Source: Sphingobium sp. YR768
GTDB taxonomy: Bacteria; Pseudomonadota; Alphaproteobacteria; Sphingomonadales; Sphingomonadaceae
Assembly (NCBI RefSeq): GCF_900111125.1
Contig: NZ_FOGE01000009.1
Location: 1-64,000, forward strand
DNA: 64,000 nucleotides
Reading direction: 5' to 3'
Shown here piece after piece: positions 7,769-16,960 of this stretch. The notes beneath the pieces were generated by a model. That model was not told the origin of the DNA and did no database searches. It worked only from the letters and a program-made list of their open reading frames with translations. Each line of letters begins with the position of its first letter. Position 1 is the stretch's first letter. A program made the position numbers and the translations under genes.

Positions 7769-9636
7769 CCCGCTTCCAGCGCCGCGCCAGCCTCCATCCA
7801 GACTTCCTCGGCCGCTTCCAGCTTCTTTTCGACGTCCGCGCGCTTGACCATCAGCTGGCTGGTGGTCAGCTTCGCTTCGGCGCCGGTGGCCGATTTGGGA
7901 TCGGACAGCACGGCGTCGATGCGCTTGCGCTCGGCGATCAGGCTGGTCATCTCGCGCTCGGCCTTGTTGACCGCGTTCTTGAGAACCTTCTGCTTTTCGC
8001 GCCATTCGGCGGCGGCCTTCTTGTCGGCCTTGCGGTCGACCTTCGGCGCATCGCCGCTGCTGCTGGCATTGCCGTCCGCCTTGCGCAGGATGATGTCGGT
8101 ATAATCGTCCAGCGACCCGTCGAAGGGCTGGGCCGTGCCATTGTCGACCAGCACCAGGCGATCGGCGACCAGTTCGATCATGTGGCGGTCGTGCGACACG
8201 ATCACCACCGCGCCGCTATATTCGTTGAGCGCCTGCACCAGCGCCTCGCGACTGTCGACGTCGAGGTGGTTGGTCGGTTCGTCGAGGATCAGCAGATGCG
8301 GCGCGTCGCGGGTGATGAGCGCCAGCGCCAGACGGGCGCGCTCGCCACCGGACATGGAGCCGACCTTCTGCGTCGCGCGCTCGCCCGAAAAGCCGAAGCG
8401 ACCCAACTGGGCACGCACCGCACCGGGGGTCGCACCCTTCATGACGCGGGTCATATGCTCCAGCGGCGTGTCGGTAACGTCCAGTTCCTCCACCTGATAT
8501 TGGGTGAAATAGCCGACATTCATCTTGGCCGAGCTTTGCATCGTCCCCTCCATCGGGGCGAGTTGCGCAGCGATCAGGCGGGCCAGCGTGGTCTTGCCGT
8601 TGCCGTTGCGACCGAGCAACGCCAGCCGGTCGTCCGGGTCGATGCGCAGGTTGACGCGCTTGAGGATCGGCGTTTCGGTGTAACCGACCGAGGCCATGTC
8701 CATGGTGATGAGCGGCGGACGCAGTTCCGCCGGGCTGGGAAAGCCGAAATGCAGGGTCGGATCTTCGATCGCGGCGGCAATGGGCTGCATCCGGGCCAGC
8801 GCCTTGGCACGGGACTGGGCCTGTTTCGCGGTAGAGGCGCGGGCCGAGTTGCGGGCGACATAGTCCTGCAACTTCTCCCGCTCCGCCTGCTGCTTGGACC
8901 GGGCGGCTTCCTGCTGGGCGAGGCGTTCGGCGCGCTGGCGCTCGAAAGCGTCGTAACCGCCGGGATAGAGGGTGATCTTCCCGCCTTCGAGGTGGAGGAT
9001 ATAGTCCACCACATTGTTCAGCAGATCGCGTTCATGGCTGATGACGACCACGGTGCCGCGATAGGCCTTGAGGAAATTTTCCAGCCAGAGCGTGGCTTCC
9101 AGATCGAGATGGTTCGACGGTTCGTCGAGCAGCAGCAGGTCGGGATTGGAGAAAAGCAGCGAAGCGAGCGCCACGCGCATCTTCCAGCCGCCCGAATAGC
9201 TGTCGAGCGGGCGACCCTGCATTTCCTCGTCGAAGCCGAGGCCGACGAGGATGCGGGCGGCGCGGGCCGGGGCGGTATAGGCGTCGATCGTGGTCAGCCG
9301 CTCATAGATATGGCCGAGGCGATCGGGGTCTTCGGTATGCTCCGCCTCCGCCATCAGGGCGGCGCGTTCCTTGTCGGCTTCCAGCACGGTGTCGAACGGG
9401 GTCGCGGTGCCGGAGGGGGCTTCCTGCGCGATATAGCCCAGCCGCGTGTCGCGGGGCATGTCGCAACTGCCCTCGTCCGGGTCAAGCTGGCCGATCATCA
9501 CCTTCATCAGGGTCGACTTGCCCGCGCCGTTGCGGCCGATCAGGCCCACACGGCTGCGCGGCGGCAACGCAGCGGCTGCGCGGTCAAGGATAGTGCGGCC
9601 GCCCAGGCGCACGGTGATACCGTTCAAGTTAAGCAT
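7765..9636 (-). CDS. ABC-F family ATP-binding protein (YheS/Uup-like)
   Basis: A 623-residue soluble ATPase with two ABC domains and no membrane segments, the layout of ABC-F translation factors that bind the ribosomal E site. The first domain has the Walker A G-R-N-G-A-G-K-S at about 34-41, signature S-G-G-W-K, and Walker B D-E-P-S-N-H-L-D. The charged linker (about 240-310) is the P-site tRNA interaction motif region. The second domain has G-R-N-G-N-G-K-T-T, S-G-G-E-R-A and D-E-P-T-N-H-L-D. The C-terminus (about 530-623) is a charged coiled coil as in Uup/YheS. Single gene; the exact subgroup is not certain. Confidence 0.93.
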   Translation of the reverse strand: MLNLNGITVRLGGRTILDRAAAALPPRSRVGLIGRNGAGKSTLMKVMIGQLDPDEGSCDMPRDTRLGYIAQEAPSGTATPFDTVLEADKERAALMAEAEHTEDPDRLGHIYERLTTIDAYTAPARAARILVGLGFDEEMQGRPLDSYSGGWKMRVALASLLFSNPDLLLLDEPSNHLDLEATLWLENFLKAYRGTVVVISHERDLLNNVVDYILHLEGGKITLYPGGYDAFERQRAERLAQQEAARSKQQAEREKLQDYVARNSARASTAKQAQSRAKALARMQPIAAAIEDPTLHFGFPSPAELRPPLITMDMASVGYTETPILKRVNLRIDPDDRLALLGRNGNGKTTLARLIAAQLAPMEGTMQSSAKMNVGYFTQYQVEELDVTDTPLEHMTRVMKGATPGAVRAQLGRFGFSGERATQKVGSMSGGERARLALALITRDAPHLLILDEPTNHLDVDSREALVQALNEYSGAVVIVSHDRHMIELVADRLVLVDNGTAQPFDGSLDDYTDIILRKADGNASSSGDAPKVDRKADKKAAAEWREKQKVLKNAVNKAEREMTSLIAERKRIDAVLSDPKSATGAEAKLTTSQLMVKRADVEKKLEAAEEVWMEAGAALEAG

Positions 9637-9997
9637 GGGGGCGGCCTGTAGCAGAGGTGCGCCGGGTGGTGAAGGTGTTGGCGGTGCGTTTTGCAGGGGG
9701 GCCTGGCGTTGCGAAGTTCACAGCGTTGTGGGCCACGCAAAAGTGGGGTGGACGCACGGGTGCCATGGATTTCGCAATAGGAAAATTTTTGCGAAATGGC
9801 GCGCGTTGGGATGTGGGCCGACGCGGGACGCGAAAGGGCGGACGGTGGGAAAGAGCGAAGTGGATTATGGCGCAGGGGCGGGGTGTAGGATAGAGTTGGT
9901 GGTCGCGGAACGGGTTTTCTTGGGAGGCGCTATCAAAAAAAGCGGCCGTGCCACCTGCTTGCATCGCGCGCACTTATCTGGCGAAATCTGAAACCGC
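9637..9997. other. Intergenic region, about 360 bp, no gene supported
   Basis: Between the start of the ABC-F gene and the unrecognised gene at 9998. A 114-codon frame crosses it on the minus strand, but it has no ribosome binding site, no recognisable motif, and biased low-complexity composition. A short AT-rich patch (about 9776-9800) could hold the promoter of the ABC-F gene. This gap marks the step from high-GC host sequence to the AT-richer gene on the right, so one edge of a transferred segment may lie here. I see no repeats or att-like sequence. Confidence 0.4.
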
Positions 9998-11341
9998 ATG
10001 GCTATCTTCGCCCGCCGCCGCCTCCAGACGATGCTCGACGAGCTAGCCCGGTTAATGGACAACGAGCAATCTCGCGACCTGACGCAACGCATGGAAAGCA
10101 AAAAGATTGAGCAGGCATTGCCTGCCGAGATGGAACTTGGCCTTATATGGGCAATTGCCGAGCTGGGGCCCGTTGAGATCGAGCCGGAATGGTATAGCGA
10201 AAGGTTTAGCGCAAAACGTTTGCCGGACCTGTTCTCGGACGATCTAATCCCCGGACAGGAAACAATCATTGAAATTACCGCACTATCTGATGCGGTGCTG
10301 CCCGCAGATGAAGGCATGCGCAACGCATCCGGCAAACTTTCGGAAGAAGCGGGCAAACTCCGACGCGGTGCCGGACGACATATTTCGTACTACTTTTATG
10401 AAGAAACGGTACGGATCGGACGGGATTCGATCAGGCGTGTATGCGTCCCGACCAAACTTGTCATATCCGATGCCATCAGGACACAGCTTTGCCATTGGAT
10501 CAAAGGCCAAGATCGAAAGGACGGAGACAAGCTTCAGTTGGCTGATGGGATGCTAAAGGTCGTGCTGACTTGGCATGCCCACGCGCAGAGTCGATATAAT
10601 TTTACAACCTCAATGCCACCCGAAATCAGGCACATTTCGGATAATTATATCTTCAACGCGCTGGAGGGAAAGGCGAAGCAGCTTCGCAATACACATTTCA
10701 AAGGCATCCGGTGCGTGATCTTGGCAGATGTCGGCAGCACCGCGCTTCGTCGGTTTGATAACTTCGACTATACCAACCGGGTCTACAATGGCGGTCAGAT
10801 CGCCGACCATTTCTTCCGCAGCAAAGCCAATCCCGGCATCGACGTCATCGCGATCGTTACGCCGAACCGTAAAAACTGGGGGCTGGCCGGCTTCCGCGAA
10901 ACGATTGAATGGAAAATTGGACTGCATTGCCGTCCATGCGTCAACATTGATCCCGCTGGATTCGAGCGTCTCGCTGAGACATTGCCGCCACCTCGACGGG
11001 AAGGGTATCAAAGTAGACAGCTACATGAGCAATCTGTCTTCGCACCTAACGCAAAGGGAAGATATTTGAGCACCCAAGTTTCTTGGCGAAAGGGCGATAA
11101 ATCGGAGATCAAATTTTCCGCCCGCGCGATCCTTGATCTGCTCGCTGGCCGGATAACTCCGGAGCAGGCGAAAAGAGCTTTCGATTCCCTAGCCGGTAAA
11201 GCCCTCAAAGCGCATCTTGATCGCGGAGAGACTATCGCTGATCTACGCCTCGAGCCGGGCGGCCCCGATCAAGATGATGACCACATCGTTTTCACCTTTA
11301 GCGATGACCCCGCCGCGCGCGAGCTTAAAGCTTCCGAATAG
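9998..11341 (+). CDS. Unrecognised protein, possible nuclease-like fold
   Basis: A 447-residue soluble protein that I do not recognise. Codon use is distinctly less GC-biased than in its neighbours, which suggests transfer. An N-terminal segment around residues 45-95 holds A-I-A-E-L-G, then P-D-L-F-S-D-D and, after a short loop, I-I-E-I-T-A-L-S-D; the spacing resembles the PD-(D/E)xK core of restriction-type nucleases but the usual Lys is a Thr, so this is only a suggestion. A middle segment with A-L-E-G-K-A-K-Q-L-R then I-R-C-V-I-L-A-D-V-G looks like a later helix-strand pair of the same fold. No membrane segment or signal peptide. It is a single gene with no toxin, methylase or transposase beside it. 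Confidence 0.75.
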   Translation: MAIFARRRLQTMLDELARLMDNEQSRDLTQRMESKKIEQALPAEMELGLIWAIAELGPVEIEPEWYSERFSAKRLPDLFSDDLIPGQETIIEITALSDAVLPADEGMRNASGKLSEEAGKLRRGAGRHISYYFYEETVRIGRDSIRRVCVPTKLVISDAIRTQLCHWIKGQDRKDGDKLQLADGMLKVVLTWHAHAQSRYNFTTSMPPEIRHISDNYIFNALEGKAKQLRNTHFKGIRCVILADVGSTALRRFDNFDYTNRVYNGGQIADHFFRSKANPGIDVIAIVTPNRKNWGLAGFRETIEWKIGLHCRPCVNIDPAGFERLAETLPPPRREGYQSRQLHEQSVFAPNAKGRYLSTQVSWRKGDKSEIKFSARAILDLLAGRITPEQAKRAFDSLAGKALKAHLDRGETIADLRLEPGGPDQDDDHIVFTFSDDPAARELKASE

Positions 11342-11414
11342 CAATAGGCTGCTGCCTTATGTCCGCGACACAGCGTATCCATCGTCAGCGGGTTGACGAC
11401 TTTGCCCATCAAGG

Positions 11415-11447
11415 CGCGGGGGCGATGCCACGGACACCACCCCCGCG
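11415..11447 (-). terminator. Hairpin after TonB-receptor gene
   Basis: An 8-bp perfect inverted repeat (CGCGGGGG / CCCCCGCG, 17-nt loop) lies a few bases past the stop codon of the receptor gene at 11455. There is no clear T run, so it is a likely but not certain terminator. Confidence 0.45.
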
Positions 11448-11454
11448 ATAAGGA

Positions 11455-13590
11455 TCAGAAGTCGACCGTCGCGGAAAGCCAGAGGCGGCGGCCTTCCTGA
11501 TTGATCGAATAGGCCGGAGTGAAGGCCGTGACATTGGCCGCCGTCTGATAGGGGACGTAGACGGCATAGTCGGTGTCGAGAATGTTGTAGATCGTCGCCG
11601 ACAGGCGGAAGGCGGGCGTGATCTGGTAATTGCCGCCAAGGTGGAAGACTTCATAGCTGCGGAAGTCGCCCAGCGCCGTCTGCTGTATAGTATTGCCGCG
11701 ATAGCGAGTGGAGCGGATTTCGGCGCGGGCCCAGAGGCTGGCCTTGTCATCCAGTTTCCAGCGCAGATTGCCGTTCAGCATATGTTTGGGCATGCCCACC
11801 AGCGGCAGGCCCTTTTCCGAGCCGCTCAACTGTTCGGTTTCGGTGTAGGTATAGTTAGCCGACAGCGACAGGCTGGGCGTGAAGGCGAAGCGAGTTGCGA
11901 CCTCGACGCCGCGGGTGCGGGCCTTGTCGATGTTGATCTGCTGGCCGAACTGTTCGACATTGGGGAAATTGCCGACATCGACGCAACCAGCCGGCGGCTG
12001 ACCCTGGAAGCCGGAGAAGGTGCAGTTGTTGACGCCGGGGCCGGACGCGATCTTGTCATCGAAATCATTGTTGAACAGGGTGACGTTGCCGCTGAAGAAG
12101 CCCTGATTGTCGAAATAGAGGCCCGCTTCATAGCTGGTGCTGGTTTCGGGCGTCAGGCCCGGCGACCCCAGCAGCGGCACGCGGCCCTGACTGCCGAAGC
12201 CGATGATGCCGCTGGCGATCTGTTCCACGCGGGGCGTCTTGAAGCCCCGGCTGACGCCGCCCTTCAGGGTCAGGGCATCATTGATGTTCCATACCGCATA
12301 GGCGCGCGGCGACCATTTGTTGCCGAAGGTCGAATGATCGTCATAGCGGGCGCCGCCGGTGATGTTGAAGCCCTCGGTCACGGTGAGGGTCGCTTCGGCG
12401 AAACCGGCCCATTGGGTGAATTTGAACGGTTCGGGCGCGACGCCCTCGACCATGCGCGCCTTCCAATATTGGCCGCCTACGGTGAAGGCCAAAGCGCCGA
12501 ATTTGCCGGCGAAGCGGGAGTCGAGAATATCGTTGCGCGCCTCCAGCTTGCGCGGGCTGCCCGGCACCGCGCCCGGCGTGCCATTGGGGATGAGGCGGCC
12601 GATGGTTTCGGTGTCGTTGCGGGTCAGCGTGGTGTCGAGCTGGCCAAAGCCCATGCGCCAGCTATGCGCGGCGACATAGTTGGTGCGGTTGAACCGCTGT
12701 TCGGGGGCATAGCCGCCCGATCCCAGCGTGCCGAGCTGGCCCCGGCTATTGTCATAACGCTGTTCGTTGCGGTCATATTCGAACCACAGGTCATGATCGG
12801 CATGGGGCGTGATGCTGAGGCGGGCGCCATAGGTGTAGACGTCGGATTCCACCGGATTGCGGCCCAGCGTCAGCGCCGGATCGCCGGGGATCTCGATATT
12901 CGATCCTTCGCGGTGGAAGACGCTGCCGCGCAGCGTCAGGCCCACCAGATCCTTGACGATCGGCCCCTGGGCAAAGCCGTTGATCGACTGGATATTGCCG
13001 AAACGATCATCGCCCTGAATGGTGCTTTCGGCGGTGGCGGTGCCGACCCAGCGGCTGCCGACCTTGCGCGTGATGATGTTGACGACACCGCCCATCGCGT
13101 CCGAGCCGTACAGGGTGGACATGGGGCCGCGCACCACTTCGATCCGGTCGATGGCGGAGAAGGGCGGCAGGAAGCTGGTGGAGGTTTCGCCAAAGCCGTT
13201 GGGCGTGACGCCGCCCGGCGCATTCTGGCGGCGACCGTCGATCAGGACCAGCGTATAGTCGCTGGGCATGCCGCGAATGGAGATGTTGAGGCCGCCGGTC
13301 TTGCCCGCTTCGCCGCCGACATCGACGCCCTGCACGTCCTGAAGCGCCTCGGCGAGGCTGCCGAAACGCTTTTCCTGCAATTCCTCGCGGCCCAGCACGG
13401 TGATGCTGGCGGGGGCTTCGGTGATATTCTGTTCATAGCCGGCCGCGGTGACGACGATGGCGCTGCTAGATTGATCGTCCGCGTCTGGCGCGGGCGCATC
13501 GGCGGCGAAGGCGGGTGTCGCGAGCGCGGCAGCCAGAACAAGCAGGCTGCTACACAGCGCAAAAGGACGCGCAGAAAATGCTGAAGACAT
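11455..13590 (-). CDS. TonB-dependent outer-membrane receptor, FepA/CirA-like
   Basis: A 711-residue receptor with signal peptide (about 1-29, ending A-F-A-A), followed by a TonB-box-like I-V-V-T-A. The plug domain (about 55-165) has the conserved I-R-G-M, L-I-D-G-R-R and I-E-V-V-R-G-P-M-S-T-L-Y-G-S-D-A-M-G-G-V pattern of catecholate-siderophore and cobalamin type receptors. The remainder is the 22-strand beta barrel, ending in the terminal aromatic F of V-D-F. It would bring a ligand too large for porins across the outer membrane using TonB energy. No transport or hydrolase partner is adjacent, so the ligand is unknown; ferric siderophore is the family-based guess. Transcribed alone, with a hairpin just downstream. 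Confidence 0.9.
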   Translation of the reverse strand: MSSAFSARPFALCSSLLVLAAALATPAFAADAPAPDADDQSSSAIVVTAAGYEQNITEAPASITVLGREELQEKRFGSLAEALQDVQGVDVGGEAGKTGGLNISIRGMPSDYTLVLIDGRRQNAPGGVTPNGFGETSTSFLPPFSAIDRIEVVRGPMSTLYGSDAMGGVVNIITRKVGSRWVGTATAESTIQGDDRFGNIQSINGFAQGPIVKDLVGLTLRGSVFHREGSNIEIPGDPALTLGRNPVESDVYTYGARLSITPHADHDLWFEYDRNEQRYDNSRGQLGTLGSGGYAPEQRFNRTNYVAAHSWRMGFGQLDTTLTRNDTETIGRLIPNGTPGAVPGSPRKLEARNDILDSRFAGKFGALAFTVGGQYWKARMVEGVAPEPFKFTQWAGFAEATLTVTEGFNITGGARYDDHSTFGNKWSPRAYAVWNINDALTLKGGVSRGFKTPRVEQIASGIIGFGSQGRVPLLGSPGLTPETSTSYEAGLYFDNQGFFSGNVTLFNNDFDDKIASGPGVNNCTFSGFQGQPPAGCVDVGNFPNVEQFGQQINIDKARTRGVEVATRFAFTPSLSLSANYTYTETEQLSGSEKGLPLVGMPKHMLNGNLRWKLDDKASLWARAEIRSTRYRGNTIQQTALGDFRSYEVFHLGGNYQITPAFRLSATIYNILDTDYAVYVPYQTAANVTAFTPAYSINQEGRRLWLSATVDF

Positions 13591-13915
13591 GGAAACCCTC
13601 CCCCGAACTAAGAACGCGAATAAGTCGCATTAGAGATGAGAGGCCTGTGCGGAGGCGGTCGGCAGCGGTCAATTGCGCGACGCGGCCGAGCGGCGTGGGC
13701 AATAATTCCTTACAGGAAGGGCATCAGATGGCAGGGAGCGCGCGCTAGGCTGAAATATTCACGCTACATTTGCAATATTCAGCTACAATCAGAGCGGGAT
13801 GACTGCATGTTGAATCGTCATTGCGAGCGCAGCGAAGCAATCCATGGGCGCGCCATTGGATTGCTTCGCTGCGCTCGCAATGACGGCGTGGGGCAAAGCA
13901 ATCTCATCTCACACT
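13591..13915. other. Intergenic region with large palindrome
   Basis: A 325-bp gap between the start of the TonB-receptor gene and the 3' end of the GH3 gene. It should hold the receptor promoter, for which I see no convincing -35/-10 pair. Its main content is the 70-bp palindromic repeat at 13816-13885. No coding sequence is supported. Confidence 0.5.
13816..13885. repeat. 29-bp perfect inverted repeat (dispersed palindromic element)
   Basis: The left arm (13816-13844) begins CGTCATTGCGAGCGCAGCG and the right arm (13857-13885) is its exact reverse complement over all 29 bases, with a 12-nt spacer that is itself nearly palindromic around GGCGCGCC. The arm resembles a short sequence widely scattered in alphaproteobacterial genomes, a REP-like element. 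It lies 31 bp past the stop of the GH3 gene and could act as its terminator or protect its mRNA 3' end. Confidence 0.9.
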
Positions 13916-16201
13916 CTATGAGGCCGTCCCCTGCCCTTTCACCTCGGCATAGAGGGTAAATTGGGCGTTCAGGCCGCCGACGCTCGACTGGCCGACCCAC
14001 AGGTCGAAGACGCCCGGTTCGGCAAGGCGCTGATTACGGGCGCCGACAAATTCCAGATCGGTGCGCGACAGGGAGAAGCGGACGGTCTTGCTTTCGCCCG
14101 GTGACAGGGTGACGCGCTCCATATGTTTGAATTCCCGGATCGGGCGGGTGCGGCTGGCGACGCGGTCGCGGGTGTAGAGTTGGACGACCTCGCTGCCTTT
14201 GCGCTTCCCCTTGTTCGTGACGCGGGCCGTGACTTCGATCGCGGCGTCCCAGCGAAGCGCCGTGTCGGACAGTTTCAACTGGTCGAGCGCAAATTCGGTA
14301 TAGCTCAGGCCATGGCCGAAGGGGAAACGGGCGCTGTTGTCGGTGGTGGCGTAGCGCGCCTTATATTCGGTGCTGCCCTTGTCGACCACGGGGCGGCCGG
14401 TGGATTTGCGGTCGTAGAAGAAAGGCTCCTGCCCGCTTTCCCAGGGGAAGCTGACGGGCAGCTTGGCCGAGGGATCGACCTTCCCCAGCAGGATATCGGC
14501 GATGGCATGGCCCGCCTCGCTGCCCAGAAACCAGGTCGCCAATAGGGCGTTGGCGTTGGCGACACCATCATGCAGGGCGAGCGCCCGGCCATGGCGCAGC
14601 AGGACAGCGACGGGCTTGCCGGCCGCGACCACGGCGTCGGCCAGCGCCTGTTGCGCGGCGGGGATTTCGATCGTGGTGCGGGACTGGGCTTCGCCCGACA
14701 TGGCCTGCGATTCGCCGATGGCCAGCAGGACGATATCGGCCGCCTTCGCCGCATCGACCGCGGCGGCTATGCCACCGTCGATGGTCGCACTGATGTCGCT
14801 GCCGCGCGTGACGGTCAGTTGCGACGGATCGGGGAGCGCGGCGCGCAGGCCGGTGGCGATATCCACGCCCTTGTCAGGGTCGCCATAAAAGGCCCAGGGG
14901 CCGTAGAGATTGGCATGATCCTCGGCAAAGGGACCGATCAGGGCGATCTTCTGCCCCTTCGCCGGATCGATCGGCAGCAGCCCGTCATTTTTGAGCAGCA
15001 CGACCGACTTGGCGGCCGCTTCGCGCGCCAGGGCGCGGTGCGCGGGCGTGAAGATGCGGGTTTTTTCCACCTCCTCATTCAATGATCGATAGGGATTGTC
15101 GAACAGGCCGATCGCCGCCTTCACATAAAGGATGCGACGCACCGCCACGTCGATCGTGCCCATGGGGACGGCGCCGCTCTTCACCAGATCGGGCAGGTAG
15201 CGGATATAGAGGCCGCTCTGCATCGACATGTCGACGCCCGCCAGCACGGCAAGGCGGGCGGCATCGCGATCATCCTCGGCAAAGCCATGGGCGACCAGTT
15301 CCTCGTCCGCGGTGTAATCGGAGAAGACGAAGCCCCGGAACTTCATCTCGCCGCGCAATATGTCGGTCAGCAATTCGCTGTCGGCGGTGGCGGGAACGCC
15401 GTTAATCTCGTTGAAGGCGGCCATGGTGGTGAGAGCGCCGGCCGCGAACGCCTGACCAAAGGGCGGCAAATGGGTTTCGCGCAGCGTTTCTTCGCTGATG
15501 TCGACATTGCCATATTCAAGGCCGGCGGCGACCGCCCCATAGGCGGCGAAATGTTTCGGGCAGGCCAGCAGCGAATCGTCGCGGCGCAAGTCACGGCCCT
15601 GAAAGCCGCGAATGCGCGCGGCGGAGAGGAGGCCGGTGAGGGTCACATCCTCCCCTGCCCCTTCGACCACGCGGCCCCAGCGCTGGTCGCGGGCGACATC
15701 GACCATGGGGGCGAAGGTCAGATGCAGACCGGCGGCGGTAGCTTCGACCGCCATGGCGCGGGCGGTGCGCTCCACCAAGGCGGGATCGAAGCAGGACGAT
15801 TCGCCCAGCGGCACGGGGAAGATCGTCTTGAGGCCGTGGATCACATCCCCGGCGAAGAGCAGCGGGATGCCAAGGCGGCTGTCCTTGACCGCCATGTCCT
15901 GCGCGCGGCGGGCGCCAGCGACGCCGATGCCGTTGAACAGGCACCCGACCCGGCCCCGGCGGACTTCCTGCGCCAGCCGCTTTTCATCCTGAATGCCGGC
16001 CTGCGGATTAGGCGGGTTGAAGGGACGGAAACTGTCGGCAAGGCAGGTCATCTGCCCGGCCTTTTCCTCGATCGTCATGCGCGCGATCAGATCATCCACC
16101 CGCGCCACGTCATCGGCGGCAAGCGCACTATGGGGGCGGATGAGCGTAAGGGCGCTACCCAATATTCCGGACAGGAGGGTGCGGCGGCGGATGGTGGTCA
16201 T
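13916..16201 (-). CDS. bglX: Exported GH3 beta-glucosidase (BglX-like)
   Basis: A 761-residue glycoside hydrolase family 3 enzyme that removes terminal beta-linked glucose or xylose from oligosaccharides. An N-terminal export signal (M-T-T-I-R-R-R-T-L-L, then a hydrophobic stretch ending S-A-L-A-A) looks Tat-like. The N-terminal TIM barrel carries A-G-D-V-I-H-G, the substrate loop C-P-K-H-F-A-A-Y-G and the nucleophile Asp (about 295) in V-F-S-D-Y. The C-terminal alpha/beta sandwich and fibronectin-III-like domain (about 640-760) complete the BglX architecture. I start at 16201 because the signal peptide begins there; an in-frame codon at 16234 is unlikely. Periplasmic action fits downstream processing of imported oligosaccharides. 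Single gene. Confidence 0.9.
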   Translation of the reverse strand: MTTIRRRTLLSGILGSALTLIRPHSALAADDVARVDDLIARMTIEEKAGQMTCLADSFRPFNPPNPQAGIQDEKRLAQEVRRGRVGCLFNGIGVAGARRAQDMAVKDSRLGIPLLFAGDVIHGLKTIFPVPLGESSCFDPALVERTARAMAVEATAAGLHLTFAPMVDVARDQRWGRVVEGAGEDVTLTGLLSAARIRGFQGRDLRRDDSLLACPKHFAAYGAVAAGLEYGNVDISEETLRETHLPPFGQAFAAGALTTMAAFNEINGVPATADSELLTDILRGEMKFRGFVFSDYTADEELVAHGFAEDDRDAARLAVLAGVDMSMQSGLYIRYLPDLVKSGAVPMGTIDVAVRRILYVKAAIGLFDNPYRSLNEEVEKTRIFTPAHRALAREAAAKSVVLLKNDGLLPIDPAKGQKIALIGPFAEDHANLYGPWAFYGDPDKGVDIATGLRAALPDPSQLTVTRGSDISATIDGGIAAAVDAAKAADIVLLAIGESQAMSGEAQSRTTIEIPAAQQALADAVVAAGKPVAVLLRHGRALALHDGVANANALLATWFLGSEAGHAIADILLGKVDPSAKLPVSFPWESGQEPFFYDRKSTGRPVVDKGSTEYKARYATTDNSARFPFGHGLSYTEFALDQLKLSDTALRWDAAIEVTARVTNKGKRKGSEVVQLYTRDRVASRTRPIREFKHMERVTLSPGESKTVRFSLSRTDLEFVGARNQRLAEPGVFDLWVGQSSVGGLNAQFTLYAEVKGQGTAS

Positions 16202-16319
16202 GCTGGCAGGAATAACGAGCCCCGATGAATGCAACTTGTCCGGATGAATGCATCAGGACGATTTATGTTGCACCGCAAGATGCAGCATATCGTCCCGGTA
16301 AAGGCGCAGCCTCCCAGAA

Positions 16320-16577
16320 TTATTCTACCGGCCGCAACTCCGGCGCCTGTTCTTCGGGCATATGGTTGCGGCGCGCAATGCGGGGGGCTGCGCTGTAGGT
16401 GCTGAAGCTTTCCATCGGGATGGCGGAGCCGCAATAACCGCATTCGGCCATCATCCGGCCCACGATCCATTGCTGGCCACCGCAGCCGGGACAATGATTC
16501 TGCCCGCCCACATGATAGAGCGGCATGAAGCCCCTGGCACCCAATGCCGAAGGCGGCGAAACCGTCGCTGTGATCAT
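16320..16577 (-). CDS. Small zinc-ribbon protein of unknown function
   Basis: An 85-residue protein with two cysteine pairs, C-P-G-C-G-G and C-G-Y-C-G, spaced about 20 residues apart, which should form a zinc ribbon. The remainder is polar and Pro/Arg-rich with no membrane segment. Coding is supported by codon bias and the clear Cys pattern. It sits alone between the GH3 gene and tRNA-Tyr. The role is unknown; nucleic-acid or protein binding is the family-based possibility. Confidence 0.65.
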   Translation of the reverse strand: MITATVSPPSALGARGFMPLYHVGGQNHCPGCGGQQWIVGRMMAECGYCGSAIPMESFSTYSAAPRIARRNHMPEEQAPELRPVE

Positions 16578-16768
16578 CGACCAAGCCCTTTTCTCAGTTG
16601 ACCTTAGTCAAGCAACGGGTCGGCCAGCAGATGGTTTCATTAACAGAATGAAATGATCGGATATTTCGCGGTTTCCGTAGCGGATATGGGCGAAAAATAA
16701 ATTGGCGGGGCTGTGGATAACTAGCCCGAAAGCCCCATGGGCATTGCGCATCCCCGTGCGGGGGAGCG

Positions 16769-16855
16769 TGGTGGACAGGGCTGGATTCGAACCAGCGTAC
16801 GGGAAACCCGGGCAGATTTACAGTCTGCTGCCTTTAACCACTCGGCCACCTGTCC
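16769..16855 (-). tRNA. tRNA-Tyr (GTA)
   Basis: A class II tRNA of 87 nt including an encoded CCA. The acceptor arm GGACAGG pairs with CCTGTCC, the D-loop contains GAGTGGTTAAAGG, the anticodon stem-loop is CAGACTGTAAATCTG with anticodon GTA, a long variable arm follows, and the T arm contains GGTTCGAATCC. The anticodon and long variable arm identify tyrosine. Confidence 0.97.
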
Positions 16856-16905
16856 AGTGCCCTACCCGGTGAGGAATTTTCGTTCCCCGCCGCGCTGGAG
16901 GCGGC

Positions 16906-16934
16906 TCAATGGCGAAACGAGGCTTGCCTGTCAA
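16906..16934 (-). promoter_or_regulatory. Possible promoter of tRNA-Tyr
   Basis: A perfect TTGACA -35 box (16934-16929 on the minus strand) with a weak CATTGA -10-like hexamer 17 bp further, about 50 bp before the tRNA. The -10 match is poor, so support rests on the -35 box and position. Confidence 0.35.
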
Positions 16935-16960
16935 TGGGGTGATGTGAAAAGAGCGAAATC

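Noticed and set aside
8182..9651. 489-codon frame opposite the ABC-F gene
   Set aside because: Antisense shadow in GC-rich DNA; the ABC-F protein on the other strand has all its motifs.
9629..9973. 114-codon minus-strand frame in the gap before the unrecognised gene
   Set aside because: No ribosome binding site, biased composition, overlaps the start of the ABC-F gene.
11641..13584. 647-codon open frame opposite the TonB-receptor gene
   Set aside because: Rich in Ala, Gly, Arg and Asp from antisense codon bias, with no motif. The minus strand encodes a complete receptor.
16315..16330. AGAATTATTCT palindrome resembling the 14-bp operator
   Set aside because: It is only 11 bp with a one-base centre, and it lies at the 3' end of a coding sequence with no promoter nearby, so it does not fit the spacing of the other sites.
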